DNA of 38,355 bases from Candidatus Bathyarchaeota archaeon (GTDB taxonomy: Archaea; Thermoproteota; Bathyarchaeia; Bathyarchaeales; Bathycorpusculaceae). Each line of letters opens with the position of its first letter. Within the stretch, counting starts at the first letter, position 1. The notes beneath the pieces were generated by a model that searched no databases, had not been told where the DNA came from, and saw nothing but the letters and a program-made list of their open reading frames with translations. Shown here piece by piece: positions 26,040 to 32,920 of the stretch. The position numbers were made by a program, and so were the translations under genes. The stretch is from positions 1 to 38,355 of the forward strand of contig PLYI01000124.1 in NCBI GenBank assembly GCA_003151735.1, in the 5' to 3' direction.

Positions 26040-27068
26040 CTATTCGCTGTTGGGTTCCAAGATGACTTTCAGCGATTGCCCAGCCTCAGCCATCAAACGG
26101 AAACCTTCCTGCACCTCACGCAAACTAAGCCTATGCGTAATCATGTCTTTAACGTTCAATCTTCCCGTTGCTAAAAACTTCAAGGAATCCTCCAGGTCGT
26201 CTGGGGCCGCGCCGTAGCTGGTGCGCATGGTAATTTCGTTTCGCCAGAACTGGTTAATGGGAACGGGCAGCTTCACGGATGGGTCTGGCACGGCGAAGAA
26301 TAGAATGGTTCCGCCGCTCTCGACACAATCTAGCGCTGTCATAGCTGCTGAGGTTGCGCCTGTGCAAACAATCACTTGGTCGGCTAAGCGCCCATCGTTT
26401 ACTTCTTTTAGTTTCTGGGGCAGGTTGTCTTTTGCGTTTAGGGCGTGGTGTGCGCCGAATTTCTTGGCGAGCTCCAGTCGATATGGGTTAATATCTGCAA
26501 CGAGGATATTTTGGATCCCTTTGAACTTGGCAAGTTGCGCATGTAGGATGCCTGAGATGCCGCTGCCGATGATAAGGAGCGTATCGTCTTTTTGTAAGTT
26601 AGCCAACCGTTGACCCCGCGTCACACATGCTAATGGCTCGATAAATGTGCATTCTTCAAAGCTCATGGAGTCGGGTAGTTTGTAGATTCCGTATTCAAGG
26701 TTGATTTTTGGGATTTGGATGTACTGTGCGAAGCCGCCTGGGTAATAGTTAGTTGTGTGGAGCGTGTGGCAAGCCGTGTGGTTTCCTCGTTGGCAATAGC
26801 GGCATTGGTTGCATGGAACGTGGTGTGAAACGAAAACGCGGTCGCCGACTTTGACGCTGGTGACTTTACTGCCAACTTTACTTATAAAGCCAGTTGCCTC
26901 GTGACCCAGCACACGCGGCGCCTTAGGAACACGGTACCATTCCAAAACGTCGCTGCCGCATATGCCGCTCGCCATCACCTTTACCAGTGCTTCATCTTCG
27001 CCGATGCTTGGAACAGGAACTTCTTCAACGCGGACGTCATGGTTGTTGTAGTAAAAGGCGGCAAGCAA
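26040..27068 (-). CDS. Zinc-dependent medium-chain dehydrogenase
   Basis: 342 residues of the sorbitol/threonine/alcohol dehydrogenase group. Catalytic zinc ligands are Cys37 and the GHE motif (His55-Glu56 region). Structural zinc has four cysteines in CNQCRYCQRGNHTAC (86, 89, 92, 100). The NAD fold is LLIIGSGISG with Asp in VADINPYR at the end of strand 2, implying NAD rather than NADP. The substrate is a polyol or hydroxy acid by family. It lies 24 bases after the LsrF-like gene, suggesting that the two work on successive intermediates of a sugar-like compound. Confidence 0.93.
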   Translation of the reverse strand: MLAAFYYNNHDVRVEEVPVPSIGEDEALVKVMASGICGSDVLEWYRVPKAPRVLGHEATGFISKVGSKVTSVKVGDRVFVSHHVPCNQCRYCQRGNHTACHTLHTTNYYPGGFAQYIQIPKINLEYGIYKLPDSMSFEECTFIEPLACVTRGQRLANLQKDDTLLIIGSGISGILHAQLAKFKGIQNILVADINPYRLELAKKFGAHHALNAKDNLPQKLKEVNDGRLADQVIVCTGATSAAMTALDCVESGGTILFFAVPDPSVKLPVPINQFWRNEITMRTSYGAAPDDLEDSLKFLATGRLNVKDMITHRLSLREVQEGFRLMAEAGQSLKVILEPNSE

Positions 27069-27091
27069 ATCAGTTCACCAAAAAAGCAAAG

Positions 27092-27895
27092 TTAGGTTTT
27101 GCCTGCTATTACTTGATTGTACAAGTCTTCAGCTTCTTGGGGAGTGTAACCTTCATGAATTATGGCTCTTATAGCTTTAATTGATGCCACAGGATATTGT
27201 GTTTGCCAAATATTTCGCCCCAAGTTAACGCCTATAGCGCCTTTCTGTAAGCCGTCATAGACAAAGTCGAAGACTTCCCGCTGTGTTTCAGTTTTGGGTC
27301 CGCCTGCAATAACAACTGGAACTGGGCAGCCGTCGACAACTTTCTCAAAGTGTTCCTTGCAGTAGTAGGTTTTTACTACGCGTGCGCCAATTTCCGCTGA
27401 GATACGGGCAGCCAAAGCCAAATAACGTGCTTCGCGTTTTTCAAGTTCTTTGCCGACTGCTGAAACCGCCATTACGGGGATTCCAAATTCTTCACATTCA
27501 TCGACCAGTTTAGCTAGGTTGCTTAAGCTCTTGTTTTCGTATTTTGTTCCAACGAAAACTGACATGGAAACTGCTGAAGCGTTTAATCTGAGAATTTCTT
27601 GGATGGAGGTAACTATGCTTTCGGCGGCTAAGTCTTCTCCAACTACTGAAACTGCGCCTGAAACCCGCATGATGATTGGTTTCTCGATTGCTGGATCAAT
27701 ACAGTTGCGCAAGACACCGCGCGTTAGCATGATTGCGTCTGCATATTGGTAAATTGGTTTTATGGTTTCTTCTGGATGTTCAAGGCCGTGTGTTGGTCCT
27801 TGAAAGTATCCGTGGTCGATTGGTAAAAAGAGGGCTTTTCCGTCTTTCTGGATTAGTCTGCTTAAGCGATTTTTCATTCCCCATTCCATAATCAT
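27092..27895 (-). CDS. LsrF-like class I aldolase/thiolase
   Basis: A DhnA-type class I aldolase barrel closest, by motif, to LsrF, the thiolase of autoinducer-2 breakdown. It shares EWGM..RLSRL near the start, then the DHGYFQGP loop, TRGVLR, and RVSGAVSVVGE. VVKTYYCKEHF carries the Schiff-base Lys, and PVPVVIAGGPK and LGRNIWQT close the barrel. The real substrate may be AI-2-like or an unrelated phospho-sugar; other lsr genes are absent. The start is ATG 27895, whose ATGA overlaps the stop of the preceding gene, or ATG 27889, eight bases after GGAG. The frame continues open further upstream without need. Confidence 0.9.
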   Translation of the reverse strand: MIMEWGMKNRLSRLIQKDGKALFLPIDHGYFQGPTHGLEHPEETIKPIYQYADAIMLTRGVLRNCIDPAIEKPIIMRVSGAVSVVGEDLAAESIVTSIQEILRLNASAVSMSVFVGTKYENKSLSNLAKLVDECEEFGIPVMAVSAVGKELEKREARYLALAARISAEIGARVVKTYYCKEHFEKVVDGCPVPVVIAGGPKTETQREVFDFVYDGLQKGAIGVNLGRNIWQTQYPVASIKAIRAIIHEGYTPQEAEDLYNQVIAGKT

Positions 27896-28122
27896 TTCTC
27901 CGAGGAAGCTTTTGGTTTTAGAATTAAATAACCTTTTTCTATGAGCCAATGGTGAAACTGCCATGTGGTGTACAGGCAGGCGGTGCTACATTTTTGCCGT
28001 GTCTTCTCGTATGTCGGCGAGCCTTCTGTTTGCTTGTTTAACTCCAACTGGATGGGGCACTGCACGTCTTTGCAGAATTCCCTGCGCTTGTACTCAACGT
28101 ACCCTTGAGGAGTCATGTTCAT
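27892..28122 (-). CDS. Small Cys-containing protein, 76 aa
   Basis: First gene of the four-gene operon. Cysteines form CKDVQC near residue 17 and CSTAC near 45, then a hydrophobic, aromatic helix (LYTTWQFHHWLIEKGYLIL). Four cysteines in two pairs suggest a metal or Fe-S site. The stop TGA overlaps the ATG of the LsrF-like gene (ATGA), which points to translational coupling and makes this a real gene. The family is not recognised. A role as a partner or electron carrier for the enzymes downstream is inference. Start is an ATG; another ATG lies two codons later. Confidence 0.7.
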   Translation of the reverse strand: MNMTPQGYVEYKRREFCKDVQCPIQLELNKQTEGSPTYEKTRQKCSTACLYTTWQFHHWLIEKGYLILKPKASSEK

Positions 28123-28232
28123 CGTTGCCTAAATCGCCGCTCAAAACTAATAAGCCTTTTTTGGAAAGCGCAATGGTGCTTTGAATAAGTACTGATTTTC
28201 AACATTTTAATGGCTTGATTTTCAGCGATTAG

Positions 28233-28291
28233 GACCTACCCCCTCTATAGGCTCACTGCAACGGTTGGATATTAGGATCCAAATATAATAC
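28233..28291 (+). repeat. Dispersed ~55-bp element, copy B
   Basis: Related to 7472-7525. The AT-rich end (CCAAATATAAT at about 28279-28290) lies 65-75 bases before the S51 peptidase start and may serve as its promoter. A shorter CGCAAATATAATATA stretch also occurs at 29340-29353, upstream of the 29395 gene. Confidence 0.4.
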
Positions 28292-28354
28292 CCAAAGACC
28301 ATAAAGCAGGGGCTCAGGGTTAACTTTTTTAAACCTCAAAGCATCAAGCCTTGT

Positions 28355-28987
28355 ATGCCCAAAATCTATCTTTTAGGCGGAGAAAACACCCATAAAAGAG
28401 ATGCACAAGAAGTAAATCGAAGAGCATTTGACGATGCGGGAAAAGCACCCTCAGTTCTAGTGTTTTCTTGGGCAAGAGCATCCTTCGACAACTCCTATAG
28501 TAAAAGCAAAGTAATATTTGACTATTTTAGAAGTTTGGGCGCGAGCAATGTCAACAAAGTTAGTTACTCAACGCAGCTTGAGGAAATTAAGGAAAAAATA
28601 TGTGGGTCAGATCTTGTTTATTTGACAGGTGGTGTGCCCAGCATGTTGATAGAGCGCCTAAGAAAATTAGGCGTTGATAGCCTGCTGAAGGATTTTGAGG
28701 GGATTATTGTTGGGAGAAGCGCGGGTGCGTTGGCGTTGTGTCGAAAATGCGTGATAACTTACCGAAGCAACCGTGAAGCCAAAGTTATCGAGGGACTTGG
28801 ACTTGTAGACTTGACGCTTAAGGCTCATTACAAGTTAGGCATAGATGAAAAGTTAAAGGAGTTGTCGAAAACGCAGGATATTTTCGCTGTGCCTAAAGGT
28901 TCAGCCCTCATATATGAAGATGGAAACCTATCTTTCATCAACAACGTTTACCTGTTCCATAATGGCGAGCGGCAAATTATAAGTTAA
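28355..28987 (+). CDS. Peptidase family S51 (dipeptidase E / cyanophycinase-like)
   Basis: 210 residues with the class-I glutamine-amidotransferase-like fold. LTGGVPSMLIERL forms the loop after strand 4, and the nucleophile Ser122 is in VGRSAGALALC. A likely catalytic His is in LKAHYKLG near 157. Members hydrolyse Asp-X dipeptides or cyanophycin; the exact substrate is unknown. It is cytosolic. The ATG start is preceded by an AT-rich promoter region containing dispersed element copy B. Confidence 0.88.
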   Translation: MPKIYLLGGENTHKRDAQEVNRRAFDDAGKAPSVLVFSWARASFDNSYSKSKVIFDYFRSLGASNVNKVSYSTQLEEIKEKICGSDLVYLTGGVPSMLIERLRKLGVDSLLKDFEGIIVGRSAGALALCRKCVITYRSNREAKVIEGLGLVDLTLKAHYKLGIDEKLKELSKTQDIFAVPKGSALIYEDGNLSFINNVYLFHNGERQIIS

Positions 28988-29015
28988 ATAAGAAAAAAGT
29001 TTGTCTTTGTTTAAT

Positions 29016-29240
29016 CTACTTTTTTCTTGAAAAAGCAGCGACTATGACAGTTGAAAGCACAAGGACTAAAAGTGCTACGCCTAAAATGCTAAGCGGAATC
29101 CTGAAACCAGGCTCAGAATGAAGAACATTGGTTGAGGGTAGACCACCTAAATAAGCCGCTAAAAAAAAGCCAATAAACACTATGCCAACGCCTTGAGTGG
29201 CAAACAAAAATGTTGATATCCTTTTTTCTGTTACCCGCAA
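29016..29240 (-). CDS. Small two-helix membrane protein
   Basis: 74 residues with two hydrophobic helices (about 9-32 and 49-70) and a short polar loop, ending in a basic AFSRKK. TTG start; no strong ribosome site. Function unknown. It converges on the S51 gene and is divergent from the 29395 gene. Confidence 0.5.
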   Translation of the reverse strand: MRVTEKRISTFLFATQGVGIVFIGFFLAAYLGGLPSTNVLHSEPGFRIPLSILGVALLVLVLSTVIVAAFSRKK

Positions 29241-29394
29241 TCAAAGCCCTCGTTCACCATAATCTAAATTTAATTCTGTATTTAACATTAACCGTTTCGC
29301 AAAACGGGGCGCTCTTCAGTTAGCCACATCATCCAACCGCAAATATAATATACAAAAACAAACGAGTTAAACCACGTCATGTTCGGTTGATTTT

Positions 29395-30378
29395 ATGGCG
29401 GAACAGAAATTCTTCACTCCACTAAAAGTAGGCTTACTGGTAGTTTTGGTCTCTTATTTCCTATTTACACTTCATGCAATGTTTACGCTTTCATGGATCG
29501 GCGAATGGAACCGAATTGGAGGAGGCTCCTTTGCCACCGTAATTCTTACCGAAGACATTTCCGCAACCATAGGGCTTGTTTTTCGGTTTGCAGCCAGCAT
29601 TCTAGCGTTGGCGGCGATTGGGATTTACTTTGCCAAAAAAAACCTCTCAAAACTAACCGTGTACAAGGTAGCAAGATGGGTTTTAGTTTTTGAAGGAATC
29701 TATTGGCTGGGACTTATTGCAACTGCAGGGTATAGTGTTCAAAGCTTCGGTCTATCACTTTTCCATCAGCGGTCATTGTTCACTTTGCTTTACTCTTTGC
29801 TGGTGGGTGTGATTCCAACGGTGGTTGAAGCCATAATTCTTCCCATCAGCCTGTTTATTCTGGCGTTCAAGCTGAACCCAAACAAAACGCTCAGGCCGCC
29901 AATAAAGTGGGGATTAATCACCGGCACAATCTACATCATGGTGTTCTGGCTGATTAACACAAGCATATGGCTAAGCGTTGTAAGAGGCAAAGGAATCGAA
30001 TACATCTGGGTTGAAGTTACACAAGTCAACGGCGTACAAAATCTAATTCCACACCCAGAACACTTGGTAAGCTTCATTACAACAGCGTTCGGCTTGCTGG
30101 CATTGACAATTTACTCCGTCTACGTTACAAAGAAATCCACTCAAACAGAAACGTGGCAAGACCTCAAATTCGGAGCCATCGTCGTCATCATTTTAGGGCT
30201 CGGTATGTATTTTCTTTGGAACTATGTCAGCTGGGTGTTCTTTGCAGGCAACACATGGAACGACTGGTATGCGTGGTTCCTTGGGCACAACATGGACCTG
30301 TGGATGATGTCGCTACCGCTGGTTGGCTTACCGCTGTACTTCTACAAATCGCCCAAACAAACGTCTGAGGTACATTAA
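29395..30378 (+). CDS. Multi-pass membrane protein, 327 aa
   Basis: Seven to eight hydrophobic helices (about residues 12-32, 55-78, 90-112, 126-155, 170-192, 220-243, 255-280, 300-318) separated by short loops and Trp-rich patches (NTWNDWYAWFLGHN near 286-299). The helix with EGIYWLGLIA and the final helices with LWMMSLPLVGLPLY suggest an archaeal-specific integral protein. No transporter motif is recognised. Start ATG. An AT-rich promoter stretch lies upstream (29332-29353). It is monocistronic by spacing. Confidence 0.7.
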   Translation: MAEQKFFTPLKVGLLVVLVSYFLFTLHAMFTLSWIGEWNRIGGGSFATVILTEDISATIGLVFRFAASILALAAIGIYFAKKNLSKLTVYKVARWVLVFEGIYWLGLIATAGYSVQSFGLSLFHQRSLFTLLYSLLVGVIPTVVEAIILPISLFILAFKLNPNKTLRPPIKWGLITGTIYIMVFWLINTSIWLSVVRGKGIEYIWVEVTQVNGVQNLIPHPEHLVSFITTAFGLLALTIYSVYVTKKSTQTETWQDLKFGAIVVIILGLGMYFLWNYVSWVFFAGNTWNDWYAWFLGHNMDLWMMSLPLVGLPLYFYKSPKQTSEVH

Positions 30379-30482
30379 GCATGATAAATAGTGAGAGGTA
30401 CGCTCGAACCAAAAAATGAATCAATAATTTTTGTTTAATCGTTTTTTAAGAAGTAAGGTTTATTGAAGAAAAAGAAAGGATT

Positions 30483-30785
30483 CTATTCCTTCTTGTCCAA
30501 CTTGACGATGTAAACTTCTTTGTTGCGGACTCTGAGTGCTACGTTGAATTTCCGGTCTGGTTTCTTATTGAATGACTTAACTCTGAACGAGAATGGTGCA
30601 TACATCGACTTCACCGTTTTACCTTCAACCTCTACTTTAAACATTTTTTCGGGGCTGTCGATAATCTGCTTGAAAACCGCATCGTACTCAGGGATTTTTG
30701 CTATTTTTTTTCCTTCAGGTATCATCTTAACTGGAGTCACCTTAGCTACTATGTGTTTGTTTTTGGTTATTTCTAGCTTAGACAT
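30483..30785 (-). CDS. Hypothetical Lys-rich protein, 100 aa
   Basis: A soluble, mostly beta protein without recognised family: KLEITKNKHIVAKVTPVK, a central helical segment, then FSFRVKSFNKKPDRKFNVALRVRNKEVYIVKL. The last 20 residues form alternating hydrophobic/basic strands like an RNA- or DNA-binding barrel. I chose ATG 30785; the longer start at 30794 adds three residues. A duplicated TATATAGTGTGA sequence just upstream suggests a regulated promoter. Confidence 0.6.
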   Translation of the reverse strand: MSKLEITKNKHIVAKVTPVKMIPEGKKIAKIPEYDAVFKQIIDSPEKMFKVEVEGKTVKSMYAPFSFRVKSFNKKPDRKFNVALRVRNKEVYIVKLDKKE

Positions 30786-30790
30786 GTAGT

Positions 30791-30822
30791 TCACACTATA
30801 TACATAGTTGTCACACTATATA
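30791..30822 (-). promoter_or_regulatory. Promoter with 12-bp direct repeat
   Basis: TCACACTATATA occurs at 30791-30802 and again at 30811-30822, exactly 20 bases apart. On the minus strand the distal copy supplies a TATA box (TATATAGTG) that would start transcription close to the proximal copy. The proximal copy is therefore placed like an operator or second promoter. Confidence 0.5.
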
Positions 30823-30905
30823 ACACTATCATAAGCATAGTAAGAATAATAATGGTTAAGTCAGAATAATAGTAAATAATACTGGTTTAGCACGCGATCC
30901 AAATG

Positions 30906-31073
30906 TTATTCTCCTCTGGTGTCATTTCGGTTACATTCCGCCTTTGGCCTATACTCCACTTTTCTGTGCCGTTCCTTATTATGCTTCTCACATTCCTTTA
31001 TCCTAACTAGCATCCACTCATTTTCTTCGTAAACGCACCCGCAAAGAAGAGTCTTAGTCGTCAAGTTTGCCAT
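30906..31073 (-). CDS. Small zinc-binding-like protein, 55 aa
   Basis: ATG to TAA. CGC near residue 11, then EENEWMLVRIKECEKHNKERH gives a C-x-C ... C-x2-H spacing typical of small archaeal zinc proteins; the C-terminal half is basic. A TATA-like GGATATAG lies about 25 bases before the ATG, so the message may be leaderless. Family not recognised. Confidence 0.5.
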   Translation of the reverse strand: MANLTTKTLLCGCVYEENEWMLVRIKECEKHNKERHRKVEYRPKAECNRNDTRGE

Positions 31074-31241
31074 CCCGCAAATAGAGCCGCTATATCCAAT
31101 GATTACTCATCATACCTCATAATGATTACTCTCGGAATTAAATTTAGCGTGGCTTATTCAAAAAAACGTTGGTGACGGATATTTTGGGAATAGCAAAGTT
31201 TTAGAGGATGGAAGGTTACTTGTTTGCTTGTAGTGTGTAAT

Positions 31242-31367
31242 ATGAGCGTTATGAGTAGAAAAAACAAAAATACACAAATTGAACAAAAAAAGAAACTTGA
31301 ACGAGAAAAAGAAGCAAAAAAGAAAGCTATGTTAAGTCAACTTCCTCCAAAAGGAAAAAAGAAATAG
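31242..31367 (+). CDS. Lys-rich 41-aa protein
   Basis: ATG-initiated frame encoding a strongly basic helix (KKKLEREKEAKKKA) and a PPKGKKK end. No ribosome site is evident. Small basic proteins of this kind are common in archaea, but chance is possible in A-rich sequence. Confidence 0.35.
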   Translation: MSVMSRKNKNTQIEQKKKLEREKEAKKKAMLSQLPPKGKKK

Positions 31368-31390
31368 TCGCTTAACTGCTGCAACAAAAA

Positions 31391-31993
31391 CTACCAGTCA
31401 TCCCGTATGCCAATATACTCTTTCTTCGTTGTTTTTTCAATTTCACAGTAAATGTTTTTCTCTGATTCAGAAACAACCACTAAACCTGTCCCTGCAACAC
31501 TCTTTACAATTGGAACCTTAACAAACAGGGATTCTCGGGTTTGAGGCATATAATCCACAGTCAATTCCCGGCTGGATTGGGAAAGTTTTTCACCAGAACC
31601 CCACAGTTCATACAAATCCACCTTTATGATGTGAGCCCCCACAGGTATCCCTTTCATGTCCAGCACAGGCGTTAACTCAAACTCGTCAACCGCCAAAGCA
31701 CCTTGAGGAATCCTGATTGAAACGGAACGAATAAGTTGGTTTTCAAACCATAAATCCGATTGCACCTTTGAAAACGCAGCTTTTGAAGGAAACAGCTTGA
31801 AGGAGACTTTGAGAGCTAACTCATCCTCTTTAGTCTGGCAGCAAATTTCAGTTATGCTGATACGTTTTTCCTGGATCTCCGCAGTTATTTTGGCAGGTTC
31901 CCTTTTGGATGCGTCAGGCAGATTATCCAACGTCAGTTGCTTAGATAATTTGAGGTTTTTCGGCATTTTCTTTGTTTTAGCCACAGTCATCAC
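31391..31993 (-). CDS. Hypothetical beta-rich protein, 200 aa
   Basis: Starts with GTG-ATG (31993 or 31990). The N-terminal 40 residues are Lys-rich and polar. The remainder shows alternating strands such as LALKVSFKLFP, RSVSIRIPQG, AHIIKVDLYELW and FVKVPIVKSVAGTGLVVV. The layout suggests an immunoglobulin-like or other beta-sandwich fold. No signal peptide or membrane helix is seen. It lies 24 bases after the 32018 gene on the same strand, so the two are probably an operon. Confidence 0.65.
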   Translation of the reverse strand: MMTVAKTKKMPKNLKLSKQLTLDNLPDASKREPAKITAEIQEKRISITEICCQTKEDELALKVSFKLFPSKAAFSKVQSDLWFENQLIRSVSIRIPQGALAVDEFELTPVLDMKGIPVGAHIIKVDLYELWGSGEKLSQSSRELTVDYMPQTRESLFVKVPIVKSVAGTGLVVVSESEKNIYCEIEKTTKKEYIGIRDDW

Positions 31994-32017
31994 AATGGGT
32001 TTTCAATTATCATTACT

Positions 32018-32500
32018 TTAGCCACGTAAGTTTAACGGTTTTTTAAATATCTCTTCTCGCCACTTTTTCTCCCAGCTGGCCCAACCCGTCTTCACAAGAC
32101 CCTCTCGAAGGAGGGGTTTTTCCGCAACCCACTCAAGAAACCTCCAAAAACGCCGCTTATCCTGCAGCAACTCTTCAGGCACGCCTTTTTCAACGCACCA
32201 CCTAATATAGGCGCTTTCAACCAACGACTTTAGCTCGCCTGTGGATTCTACTCTTTGAACTTTGAAACCTTGACTTTGCAGGTACGTGATTACGCTGGAT
32301 AGGACGTATTCTGAGCAAACCTTGAAACAGGTTTCAGCGTCGGGCTGCATTACTGTGATGATTTCGTTGGCGATTTTTACTGCGTCTTCTAAATATTTTT
32401 TGTTTTGGAAGTTTGGAGGTTGAAAGGAAGAGGTGGGGATTCTGCGTTCCATCAGCATGGGGTGCGGTGGCTTAATGGCTCCTACTACAACGCCCAGCAA
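32018..32500 (-). CDS. Hypothetical protein with unusual start
   Basis: A conserved-looking soluble protein of unknown family. The canonical start is TTG 32500. In the same frame upstream lies SWGEAQLECFLPDKTILIDASGWSDL, which runs straight into LLGVVVGAIKPPHP and looks like the true first strands of the fold (ID.SGW.D..LG..VGA resembles an RNase H-like core). There is no ATG, GTG or TTG in that extension before the stop near 32648. The best candidate is ATA at 32618-32620, giving 200 residues. The C-terminus has a YIRWCVEKGVPEELL region and a Trp-rich helix. It probably shares an operon with the 31391 gene. Confidence 0.7.
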   Translation of the reverse strand: MLGVVVGAIKPPHPMLMERRIPTSSFQPPNFQNKKYLEDAVKIANEIITVMQPDAETCFKVCSEYVLSSVITYLQSQGFKVQRVESTGELKSLVESAYIRWCVEKGVPEELLQDKRRFWRFLEWVAEKPLLREGLVKTGWASWEKKWREEIFKKPLNLRG

Positions 32501-32828
32501 GAGGTCGCTCCATCCTGAAGCATCTATCAGAATGGTTTTGTCAGGTAGAAAACATTCCAGTTGAGCTTCACCCCAGGACTTAGGGATATGTGGGTGTGGT
32601 TTTTTTGTCTTTTGTTTTATTTGAAATAAAGTTGAAGGACCGCTTTACGGAATAGGAGAAAAGGGGAATGCAAAAACCCCTTCACGCACTTATGGCTAAG
32701 TGGTTCCGTGCGGACAAATTCTCCGCCAATATTGTATTAGTGGGTTTCTTCAGATATCTGTTTGTACGTCTTTTTAGGGTTATACAACTTGGGGTGCAGT
32801 CGTTTTATTTCTTTTTCAATTCACGTAA

Positions 32829-32842
32829 AAAGATATATCTTT
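32829..32842. promoter_or_regulatory. Palindrome in copA promoter
   Basis: AAAGATATATCTTT is a perfect 14-base palindrome. A TATA-like TTTATATGG follows at about 32853-32861, roughly 60 bases before the copA start. The position is right for a metal-responsive operator, but no regulator gene is present in the window to link to it. Confidence 0.4.
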
Positions 32843-32920
32843 ATCAGATGTATTTATATGGAGCCAAGCTAACACAAATCATCACAACACACTCCAGGAG
32901 AAAAAAATACGTCCAACAAA

